Shown: positions 1 through 5,106 of the stretch, piece after piece
How the letters are laid out: each line of letters begins with the position of its first letter
How positions within the stretch are numbered: position 1 is the first letter of the stretch
From: Flavobacterium psychrophilum
Lineage (GTDB): Bacteria; Bacteroidota; Bacteroidia; Flavobacteriales; Flavobacteriaceae
DNA: 5,106 nt
Assembly (NCBI GenBank): GCA_945897545.1
Contig: CAMDGJ010000212.1
Span: 1 to 5,106 of the forward strand
Reading direction: 5' to 3'
Position numbers and translations under genes: made by a program
Notes under the pieces: generated by a model
What the model was told of the DNA's origin: nothing
Databases searched by the model: none
What the model saw: the letters and a program-made list of their open reading frames with translations, nothing else

Positions 1-772
1 CTTCAGCAATCAATTCTAAACTGGCCAATACATAGAAGATAAATACCACAACAGGAATTACAAGATAACCCAAAATAAACACATACCCAAAAGGTAAAGT
101 TAGGACATAAATAAAAATAAATTTTTTGATAAAAGCACTGTAAGAGTAAGGAATAGGAGTGTTTTTGATTCGTTCGCAAGCCCCGCAAATATCCGTAAAT
201 GATTGTAATTCATTGTTTAAAATAATGAATTGGTCACCCGTTATTTTATTTGAATCATATAAATCATTTACTTTTTGGAACAACATTTTTGCGACCTGAT
301 TGGGCCTGTGTTTGTGATGATCGATTTCTACATCTACATCATCAAAAAGTTGTTTGGCAGTATCACTATCGTTTAAATGTTTATGTAAAATTGATGCGTA
401 ACCAGGAATCATTTTTCTGAAATAAGCGCGGTCGTTTTCTTCTTTTAAAAACGAAGCCATTTTAATGGCTAAATTCCTACTGCTATTTACTAAACCTCCC
501 CACAATTTTCGACCTTCCCACCACCGATCATAGGCTGTATTAGTTCTGTAGGCCAATAACAATGAAATTACAAAACCTAACAAGCCGTGCATTACCGAAA
601 TATTTTTTATGTTACTGTCGTCTGGTAATTTCCAATATTCAATTTCTAAATATCCAATAATTCCAGAATAAGCTCCAATAATAAGCATCATTGGAATTAA
701 TTTTTGAAACGTATCCGCTTTGCTTACGCTAAAAATAAAACTAATCCATTCTTTTGGGTTGTAGGAAGTCAT
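1..772 (-). CDS. Bestrophin-family (UPF0187) membrane anion/cation channel, 3' end outside window
   Basis: Reading leftward from the ATG at 772-770 gives 257 uninterrupted codons, ending at base 2, with no stop before the window edge. The translation begins MTSYNPKEWISFIF. Hydrophobic segments lie at about residues 24-40, 58-75, 216-237 and 238-255. The family signature is clear: NTAYDRWWEGRKLWGGLVN at 78-96 just after the second membrane segment, and NTPIPYSYSAF at 204-214 before the third. Bacterial bestrophins are pentameric ion channels of the inner membrane; the Klebsiella homologue is structurally known and cation-selective, so the ion carried here cannot be told from sequence. The reading stops at ELIAE, where family members usually continue into a conserved EDPFG motif, so roughly 30-50 residues are probably missing. 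The start follows an A-rich leader with no Shine-Dalgarno sequence, normal for Bacteroidetes. It lies 162 bp downstream of the recG stop on the same strand. Family assignment is firm; physiological role unknown. Confidence 0.93.
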   Translation of the reverse strand, partial: MTSYNPKEWISFIFSVSKADTFQKLIPMMLIIGAYSGIIGYLEIEYWKLPDDSNIKNISVMHGLLGFVISLLLAYRTNTAYDRWWEGRKLWGGLVNSSRNLAIKMASFLKEENDRAYFRKMIPGYASILHKHLNDSDTAKQLFDDVDVEIDHHKHRPNQVAKMLFQKVNDLYDSNKITGDQFIILNNELQSFTDICGACERIKNTPIPYSYSAFIKKFIFIYVLTLPFGYVFILGYLVIPVVVFIFYVLASLELIAE

Positions 773-790
773 TTGAAGTGTTTTTGATGG

Positions 791-813
791 TCAAAAGTAA
801 TATTTACTTTTGA
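791..813. repeat. Perfect 10-bp inverted repeat upstream of the bestrophin gene
   Basis: TCAAAAGTAA at 791-800 is followed by a 3-base spacer (TAT) and its exact reverse complement TTACTTTTGA at 804-813. The dyad begins 18 bp upstream of the bestrophin start codon. It lies in the 162-bp recG-bestrophin gap, which otherwise holds only AT-rich sequence and two weak 5-bp stems (around 851-866 and 868-884). A symmetric, AT-rich site with a 3-base centre this close to a start resembles an operator for a dimeric regulator. It has no GC-rich stem or following T-run on the minus strand, so it is a poor fit for a recG terminator. The regulator role is inference. Confidence 0.5.
792..799 (-). promoter_or_regulatory. 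Candidate Bacteroidetes -7 element for the bestrophin gene
   Basis: On the minus strand this reads TACTTTTG, an exact match to the Bacteroidetes -7 consensus TAnnTTTG. Transcription would start near 785-788, leaving a short leader of about 15 bases. No good TTG -33 element stands about 19-21 bases upstream; the nearest sequence is CTG within CAACTG. The motif is part of one arm of the 791-813 dyad, and the other arm gives the same motif on the plus strand, where no gene follows. It could therefore be a product of the palindrome rather than a promoter. Confidence 0.3.
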
Positions 814-934
814 TTATGGGCAGTTGTAATAAGTATAATTTAAGTACTGAATATATTTTTTTATATCTGTAAGCTTAATTTACAAAACTGATATGTATTT
901 TATAAACCCTAGTCAATGTGTTGCTTTTTAGAAT

Positions 935-3043
935 TTAACTAATATAATTCCAAATGTTTTTCTTCTTAGTCAACTCAATATAAGTAGCTCTTAAAATAGC
1001 ATTTTCCGGTTTTTGCATTGGCGCATCGTCTTTTAGAATTTTTAAGGCATAATTTCGTGCCAATATCAGAATATCTCTATCTCGAACAATATCAGCAATC
1101 TGAAGATTCAAAACGCCACTTTGTTGGGTTCCCATTAAATCGCCAGGGCCACGAAGATTGAGATCTACTTCGGCAATTTCGAAACCGTCATTCGTTTGTA
1201 CCATTGTTTCCATTCGGGTTTTGCTGTCGGCACTCAATTTGTGACTCGTCATCAGGATGCAATAACTTTGTTCGGCACCACGACCCACACGACCGCGAAG
1301 CTGATGGAGTTGTGACAGTCCAAAACGTTCGGCACTTTCGATAATCATGACGCTGGCATTGGGAATGTTTACACCCACTTCAATCACGGTGGTGGCAACC
1401 ATAATATTTGTTTTTCCTTCAGAAAAGCGTTTCATTTCGGCATCTTTATCGGCAGGTTTCATTTTGCCGTGAAGTATTGAAATTGAATAATCCGGCAACG
1501 GAAAATCACGAGAAATGCTTTCGTATCCATCCATTAAATCCTTGAAATCCATTTTTTCTGATTCTTGTATTAGCGGATAGACTATATAAATTTGACGACC
1601 CAAAGCAATTTCATCCCGAATAAATTTCCAAACTTTCAACCGATTGCTGTCATAACGATGGACGGTTTGTATGGGTTTTCGTCCCGGCGGTAATTCGTCA
1701 ATCACTGAAATATCTAAATCGCCGTATAAACTCATTGCTAGAGTCCGTGGAATAGGGGTGGCGGTCATCACCAAAACGTGTGGTGGAATTTCGTTTTTCT
1801 TCCAAAGTTTCGAACGTTGTTCCACCCCAAAACGATGTTGCTCGTCAATCACTGCCAAGCCCAAGTTTTGAAATTTCACCTTGTCTTCTAACAAAGCGTG
1901 TGTGCCTATCAAGATATGCAAACTGCCATTTTCGAGCTCTTCGTGAATAATTCTTCTACTTGCAATTTTAGTTGAACCAGTTAGTAATTTTATATTGATA
2001 TTCAGATCTTTGGATAATTCTGATAAACCATTAAAATGTTGGTTGGCCAAGATTTCTGTTGGTGCCATCAAACAAGATTGAAATCCGTTGTCTAAAGCTA
2101 TCAACATACTCATCAAAGCCACGATTGTTTTACCTGAACCTACATCGCCTTGAAGTAGTCGATTCATTTGGGCGTTGCTTCCCATATCAATCCGGATTTC
2201 CTTGATGACCCTTTTTTGAGCATTTGTCAATTCAAAAGGCAAATGGTTTTGATAAAAATCATTGAAATAATCGCCCACTTTGTTAAACGGATGTCCTTTG
2301 ATTTTGTGCTTCCTAATCAGATTTTGAGTGATTAATTGTATTTGAATGTAAAACAATTCTTCGAATTTTAGTCGGAATTGGGCTTTCGCCAATGCTTCGG
2401 CGCTTTTTGGAAAATGAATGTTAAATAAAGCCGCATTTTTTGGAATCAGTTTCAATTCGGTAGTCAAATAATCAGGTAAAGTTTCCGAGAATTTGGCTTG
2501 GGTTTCCTGAAACAATTGTTGCATCATTTTATTGATGACACGATTTGAAATTCCTCGGTTTGTCAAAGTTTCCGTTGATGGATACACGGGTTGCATTGCT
2601 GAGCGAAAGCTTTGTTCGTGTTCTGTCATCAACTCGATTTCAGGATGGGCCATATTGAAAGTATTTCCAAAAGAGGTGCATTTTCCGAAAATCACACAGA
2701 TTTCATTGAGTTTTAAACTTTCTCGAATCCATTTGTGGCCTTGAAACCAAACGAGTTCTATTTGACCTGTATCATCAACAAAAGTGGCAACCAATCGTTT
2801 CTGGTTTTTGCCAAATTCTACAGTTTTGATGTTTATGATTTTGCCAACTATTTGCACTTCGGCTACATTATTTTGCAACTCGTTGATTTTGTAATAACGA
2901 GTCCTGTCTATATATCGATTGGGGAAAAAATTGAGCAAATGACCGTATTTGTGAATTCCCAATTCCTTGCGCAGCAATGTCCCGCGGTTGGGACCAACGC
3001 CTTTGAGGTATTCGATTTGGGTTTCTAGAAGGTTTTGCTGCAT
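935..3043 (-). CDS. recG: ATP-dependent DNA helicase RecG, complete (702 aa)
   Basis: RecG is a monomeric superfamily 2 translocase that remodels stalled replication forks and Holliday junctions in the cytoplasm. The N-terminal part has the short HhH-like KGVGPNRG stretch (14-21), followed by the OB-fold wedge domain (about 60-145) that splits branched DNA. The motor domains follow: Q-motif-like LTNAQ (272-276), Walker A GDVGSGKT (299-306), APTEILA (327-333), Walker B DEQH (400-403) followed by RFG, motif III TATPIPRT (427-434), motif V ATTVIEVGVN (550-559), and motif VI QLRGRVGRG (581-589). The C-terminal TRG region is present with NLRGPGDLMGTQQSG (629-643). All catalytic motifs look intact and the length fits the family. 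The start MQQNLLETQIEYLKGVGP places the conserved N-terminus where expected, so this ATG is well supported. The codon for M1 is 7 bases from an array of CACGGATT-like units. No clear -33/-7 pair was found upstream; TATCTTCG at 3123-3116 is one mismatch from the -7 consensus. Confidence 0.98.
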   Translation of the reverse strand: MQQNLLETQIEYLKGVGPNRGTLLRKELGIHKYGHLLNFFPNRYIDRTRYYKINELQNNVAEVQIVGKIINIKTVEFGKNQKRLVATFVDDTGQIELVWFQGHKWIRESLKLNEICVIFGKCTSFGNTFNMAHPEIELMTEHEQSFRSAMQPVYPSTETLTNRGISNRVINKMMQQLFQETQAKFSETLPDYLTTELKLIPKNAALFNIHFPKSAEALAKAQFRLKFEELFYIQIQLITQNLIRKHKIKGHPFNKVGDYFNDFYQNHLPFELTNAQKRVIKEIRIDMGSNAQMNRLLQGDVGSGKTIVALMSMLIALDNGFQSCLMAPTEILANQHFNGLSELSKDLNINIKLLTGSTKIASRRIIHEELENGSLHILIGTHALLEDKVKFQNLGLAVIDEQHRFGVEQRSKLWKKNEIPPHVLVMTATPIPRTLAMSLYGDLDISVIDELPPGRKPIQTVHRYDSNRLKVWKFIRDEIALGRQIYIVYPLIQESEKMDFKDLMDGYESISRDFPLPDYSISILHGKMKPADKDAEMKRFSEGKTNIMVATTVIEVGVNIPNASVMIIESAERFGLSQLHQLRGRVGRGAEQSYCILMTSHKLSADSKTRMETMVQTNDGFEIAEVDLNLRGPGDLMGTQQSGVLNLQIADIVRDRDILILARNYALKILKDDAPMQKPENAILRATYIELTKKKNIWNYIS

Positions 3044-3050
3044 TGTTTGT

Positions 3051-3100
3051 ACACGGATGACGCGGATTTACTTTGAAAAAAATACGGAAAATCACGGATT
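3051..3100. repeat. Degenerate CACGGATT-type repeat array in the recG leader
   Basis: Four related units are visible on the plus strand: ACACGGATG (3051-3059), ACGCGGATT (3060-3068), TACGGAAA (3083-3090) and TCACGGATT (3092-3100). The CGG cores lie at 3054, 3063, 3085 and 3095, giving spacings of 9, 22 and 10 bases. The 22-base gap fits one decayed unit (around ACTTTGAAA, 3070-3078), so the array keeps roughly a one-helical-turn period. From general recollection, CACGGATT-like strings recur between genes in Flavobacterium and related genomes; this was not checked here. The array would lie in the 5' untranslated region of recG if transcription begins upstream of it. Confidence 0.6.
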
Positions 3101-3155
3101 TTTAATTTGATGAAGCGAAGATAGTTTTTTGTTTGGAAAATAGGAAATGCAATTG

Positions 3156-3186
3156 TTTGGAATTGGTGAAGGAAAAAGTATATTTG
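3156..3186 (+). promoter_or_regulatory. Bacteroidetes-type promoter for the DUF1697 gene
   Basis: TTTG at 3156-3159 and TATATTTG at 3179-3186 match the Bacteroidetes consensus (TTG at -33, TAnnTTTG at -7) with a 19-base spacer, which fits the usual range. Transcription would start around 3190-3193, giving a leader of about 15-18 bases before the ATG at 3208. This is the best promoter match in the window, though based on pattern alone. Confidence 0.55.
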
Positions 3187-3207
3187 AAGCCTTAAATCAC
3201 TACTATA

Positions 3208-3753
3208 ATGACAACCCATCTCGCTCTTCTCCGTGGCATCAATGTTTCTGGTCACAATATGATGAAAATGGAGGCTTTGAAAACTACTTTGGAAGCTTTT
3301 GGTTTTCAAAATGTACAAACCTATATTCAGTCAGGAAATGTTTTTGTGGACACGGATGAAGAAAATCCTGCGGCTGTTGGTTTTAAAATAAAACAAGAAA
3401 TTTTCAAGACTTTTGGTCACGAAGTTCCTGTAGTTGTTATTGGTAAATTAGATTTAGAAGCCTGTTTAAAGAACAATCCTTTTATGAAAGAAAAGGATTT
3501 GGACATTAAAAAAATATATGTGGCTTTTGTTTCCACAACTTTGAGAAGTGATAGCATTAATGATTTGAAAATCAGCCAATTTAAACCAGACGAAGCCAGT
3601 ATTGATGCTAATAGAATTTATATTAAGTATGCTGTTGGAGCAGGAAAAACAAGGTTTGACCAGAAATACATAGAAAAAAAATTAAATGTTACGGCGACAA
3701 TCCGCAATTGGAATACCGTGACACAATTATTGAAAATGTATGAGGAGAAATAG
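3208..3753 (+). CDS. DUF1697 domain-containing protein, complete (181 aa)
   Basis: The translation shows the DUF1697 (COG3797) pattern across its whole length: LLRGINVSG at residues 7-15, TYIQSGNV at 38-45, and the C-terminal ATIRNWNTVTQLL at 163-175. Length of about 180 residues is typical. There is no signal peptide or membrane segment, so a cytoplasmic location is likely. The family is widespread in bacteria but its biochemical function is unknown to me; no catalytic residues can be assigned. The start is chosen because the family motif LLRGIN normally lies within about ten residues of the N-terminus, and the A-rich leader with an upstream promoter at 3156-3186 fits. It stands alone: recG diverges to its left, and a minus-strand gene converges on it with 10 bp between stops. 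The GAGKT at 144-148 belongs to the family's conserved segment before the RNWNT motif and is not an ATP-binding loop. Confidence 0.93.
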   Translation: MTTHLALLRGINVSGHNMMKMEALKTTLEAFGFQNVQTYIQSGNVFVDTDEENPAAVGFKIKQEIFKTFGHEVPVVVIGKLDLEACLKNNPFMKEKDLDIKKIYVAFVSTTLRSDSINDLKISQFKPDEASIDANRIYIKYAVGAGKTRFDQKYIEKKLNVTATIRNWNTVTQLLKMYEEK

Positions 3754-3766
3754 ATAAATTAATCTA
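3751..3766. terminator. Short dyad holding both convergent stop codons; weak terminator candidate
   Basis: TAGAT (3751-3755) and ATCTA (3762-3766) form a 5-bp inverted repeat with a 6-base loop. Its two outer triplets are the TAG stop codons of the convergent genes, one on each strand. The stem is short and AT-rich with no T-run after it, so it is unlikely to end transcription efficiently. It is the only stem-like structure in the 10-bp gap. Confidence 0.15.
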
Positions 3767-4285
3767 CCATAATTGTCCCACTTCGTTTTTAAGGAATGCC
3801 AATGCTGTACTACTTGGTGATGATTTGTCGAATAAATCGTTTAAAATTAGTTCGCGCAATTCATCAGCATTACTTATTTTTTCATTTTTTGTAGCTAAAA
3901 GTATCATTTGTATTGTAGCGTTTTTGGCAGTTGTGATTGTTGACCAGCATTCTTCAGAAACATAAATTTGTTGTGCTAAATTGTGCTCGTATTCTTGCTC
4001 AATTTGAGCAATAACGTAGTTTTGATAATCAATTTTATTATCAGAAATTGGCGTGATTCTCACCAATAATTGACTCGGATTGATGCGTTCCAAAAACAAT
4101 GTCATACGCTCGTATGCTTGTAAACGCAAGGATAAAGTATCTGGTTTTGATTCCTTTTGCAATAAATAATTTCTTTTTGCATTCTCATTTTTTGTGTACA
4201 GGTCAAAGAAACTATAAGCGACAAAAGCCATAATTAGTGTAGGCAAAGTATAACTTATTAATTCTATTATTCGAGTTGAATCCAT
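3764..4285 (-). CDS. Conserved-looking hypothetical protein with one N-terminal membrane segment (173 aa)
   Basis: I do not recognise a characterised function. The protein opens with a hydrophobic stretch at about residues 8-30 (SYTLPTLIMAFVAYSFFDLY at 11-30) that looks like a single uncleaved membrane anchor. A charged linker rich in K, N and E follows (31-49). The rest is a soluble, mostly helical-looking domain with LSLRLQAYERMTLFLERI (51-68), an acidic EQEYEHNLAQQIYVSEE (96-112), a single tryptophan at 114 and a C-terminal LW. The intact ORF of 173 codons, normal composition and an ATG in an A-rich leader support a real gene. It diverges from the TauE/SafE transporter gene across 96 bp and converges on the DUF1697 gene, so it is probably a single-gene transcript. 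It may belong to a Bacteroidetes-restricted family of unknown function, but I cannot name one with certainty. No clear -33/-7 promoter is seen; TGTCTTTG at 4327-4320 is one mismatch from the -7 consensus. Confidence 0.8.
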   Translation of the reverse strand: MDSTRIIELISYTLPTLIMAFVAYSFFDLYTKNENAKRNYLLQKESKPDTLSLRLQAYERMTLFLERINPSQLLVRITPISDNKIDYQNYVIAQIEQEYEHNLAQQIYVSEECWSTITTAKNATIQMILLATKNEKISNADELRELILNDLFDKSSPSSTALAFLKNEVGQLW

Positions 4286-4318
4286 TTGAAATAGGAGTTT
4301 TTGTTTAAATTTTATTAA

Positions 4319-4350
4319 CCAAAGACAAATTAACGAATAAACAAATAAAC
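4319..4350. repeat. Degenerate 8-bp tandem repeat between divergent genes
   Basis: On the plus strand the sequence divides into CCAAAGAC, AAATTAAC, GAATAAAC and AAATAAAC, four consecutive 8-mers that all end in AC. The last two differ at one base, and the second differs from the fourth at one base. The first is much more diverged. It lies in the middle of the 96-bp region between the divergent starts at 4285 and 4382. A direct repeat AAATTTTAT also flanks this zone at 4307-4315 and 4368-4376. The low-complexity, AT-rich setting means chance is a real possibility. Confidence 0.35.
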
Positions 4351-4356
4351 TTATAT

Positions 4357-4364
4357 TACATTTG
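4357..4364 (+). promoter_or_regulatory. Candidate -7 element for the TauE/SafE gene
   Basis: TACATTTG matches the Bacteroidetes -7 consensus TAnnTTTG exactly. It would place the transcript start near 4370, about 12 bases before the ATG at 4382. No TTG -33 element is found at the expected spacing; that position is filled by the AAC-type 8-bp repeats, so the promoter call rests on the -7 element alone. Confidence 0.4.
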
Positions 4365-4381
4365 GTGAAATTTTATAAAAA

Positions 4382-5106
4382 ATGGAATCTTATATCATTA
4401 TTTTGCTTTGCCTTGCTGCTTTTGTGGCTGGATTTATTGATGCAATTGTTGGAGGAGGAGGACTGATTCAAACTCCAGTTGGATTGATATTGTTACCCAA
4501 TCTTCCCGTTTCAACAGTTATTGGTTCATTGAAAATACCGGCTTTTAGTGGGACATCCTTTGCCGCTTATCAATACCTAAAAAAGGTGGATATGAATTGG
4601 AAATTGTTGGGTATTATGATGGTTTTAGCATTTCCCTCGGCCTTTTTAGGCTCTACTTTGTTGACTTATGTAAGCAATGATTTTATGAAACCATTGTTGC
4701 TGGTCGTTCTTTCACTTTTGGTGGTTTATACGTATGCTCAGAAAAATTTTGGACAACATATTGCTAAAGGACATTCAGCCAGAACTCAAATTTTATATGC
4801 GGTTCTAATTAGTTTTGTTGTTGGTTTTTATGATGGTTTTATTGGTCCTGGAACGGGGAGTTTTCTGGTTTTAGCATTCATTGCATTAATGGGTTTTGAT
4901 TTTTTGCACGCTTCCGCCAATGCAAAGATGGTTAATCTAGCAACCAATTTTGGTTCGATTTGTTTGTTTATGCTAAAAGGCAAAATAATTTGGGTAATAG
5001 CTATTCCTATGGCGTTTTGTAATGCATTTGGAGGTTGGCTTGGCGCAAAATTAGCCATCAACAAAGGAAATAAATTTATCAGAATATTCTTTTTGGTGGT
5101 TGTCAC
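4382..5106 (+). CDS. TauE/SafE (TSUP) family membrane transporter, 3' end outside window
   Basis: The ATG at 4382 opens 241 codons with no stop before the right edge. The protein is very hydrophobic and has the two-fold repeat typical of the TSUP (COG0730, sulfite exporter TauE/SafE) family. The first half carries GFIDAIVGGGGLIQTP at 17-32 and GSLKIPAFSG at 48-57; the second carries GFYDGFIGPGTGSF at 148-161 and NAKMVNLATNFGS at 180-192. The halves are offset by 131 residues and align almost without gaps. Membrane segments are likely at about 4-24, 29-40, 74-95, 102-118, 135-152, 160-171, 185-198, 203-222 and 232 onward. Members export or take up small organic or sulfur-containing anions across the inner membrane; sulfite, sulfonates and others are known, so the substrate here is not determined. 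Full-length members are about 250 residues, so only a short C-terminal piece is missing. The leader lacks a Shine-Dalgarno sequence, and a TAnnTTTG element lies at 4357-4364. No sulfur-metabolism gene is visible beside it. Confidence 0.93.
   Translation, partial: MESYIIILLCLAAFVAGFIDAIVGGGGLIQTPVGLILLPNLPVSTVIGSLKIPAFSGTSFAAYQYLKKVDMNWKLLGIMMVLAFPSAFLGSTLLTYVSNDFMKPLLLVVLSLLVVYTYAQKNFGQHIAKGHSARTQILYAVLISFVVGFYDGFIGPGTGSFLVLAFIALMGFDFLHASANAKMVNLATNFGSICLFMLKGKIIWVIAIPMAFCNAFGGWLGAKLAINKGNKFIRIFFLVVV

Noticed and set aside
3..188. Minus-strand 61-codon ORF at the left edge
   Set aside because: It is an out-of-frame reading on the same strand as the bestrophin gene, whose own frame is open throughout and carries clear family motifs.
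849..884. AT-rich stems in the recG-bestrophin gap as a recG terminator
   Set aside because: The two possible stems (851-866 and 868-884) have only 5 bp each, little GC and no well-placed T-run on the minus strand.
2532..3028. Plus-strand ORFs of 70 and 97 codons opposite recG
   Set aside because: They are antisense to the N-terminal region of recG, whose motifs are intact and in frame; the translations show no family signature.
2868..3318. Minus-strand ORFs of 75 and 97 codons across the recG start and upstream gap
   Set aside because: They run out of frame through recG and antisense to DUF1697, and the repeat array lies inside them; no conserved features.
3348..3357. GACACGGATG inside the DUF1697 gene as another copy of the recG-leader repeat
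   Set aside because: A single unit in coding sequence (reading Asp-Thr-Asp) with no neighbouring units at the 9-11 base period; chance is the simplest explanation.
3147..3359. Plus-strand ORF of 70 codons overlapping the DUF1697 start
   Set aside because: It lies mostly in another frame over a well-supported DUF1697 coding region, has no recognisable motif, and its upstream part spans the predicted promoter at 3156-3186.
3637..3651. GAGKT in the DUF1697 protein as a Walker A loop
   Set aside because: It lacks the full GxxxxGK[ST] spacing and lies in the family's conserved segment just before the RNWNT motif; no other nucleotide-binding motifs accompany it.
4828..5106. Minus-strand 92-codon ORF at the right edge
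   Set aside because: It is antisense to the TauE/SafE coding region, which has clear family motifs in its own frame.

Overview
The window looks like an ordinary chromosomal stretch from a member of the Bacteroidetes, most likely a Flavobacterium-like species. Supporting signs are the AT-rich DNA, start codons that lack Shine-Dalgarno sequences and sit in A-rich leaders, matches to the Bacteroidetes promoter pattern (TTG at -33, TAnnTTTG at -7), and protein sequences of flavobacterial character. This assignment is inferred from sequence style; no marker gene for taxonomy is present.

Layout, left to right. Bases 1-772 (minus strand) carry most of a bestrophin-family membrane channel gene, cut by the left edge just before its conserved C-terminal motif. 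A 162-bp gap holds a perfect 10-bp inverted repeat just upstream of the bestrophin start. Bases 935-3043 (minus) are a complete recG (branched-DNA helicase). The 164-bp gap between recG and the next gene holds a degenerate array of CACGGATT-like units beside the recG start, and a good Bacteroidetes promoter for the rightward gene. Bases 3208-3753 (plus) encode a complete DUF1697 protein. It converges, with only 10 bp between stop codons, on an uncharacterised membrane-anchored protein gene at 3764-4285 (minus). A 96-bp divergent intergenic region with a degenerate 8-bp tandem repeat separates that gene from a TauE/SafE (TSUP) family transporter gene at 4382 (plus), which runs off the right edge.

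The genes do not form an obvious pathway. recG and the bestrophin gene share a strand and could be co-transcribed, but the spacing and the dyad suggest a separate start for the bestrophin gene. I see no mobile element, CRISPR array, tRNA or rRNA gene, and no sign of a novel multi-gene system. What deserves a second look is the intergenic structure: the CACGGATT array at the recG leader, the dyad before the bestrophin gene, and the 8-bp repeats in the divergent region.
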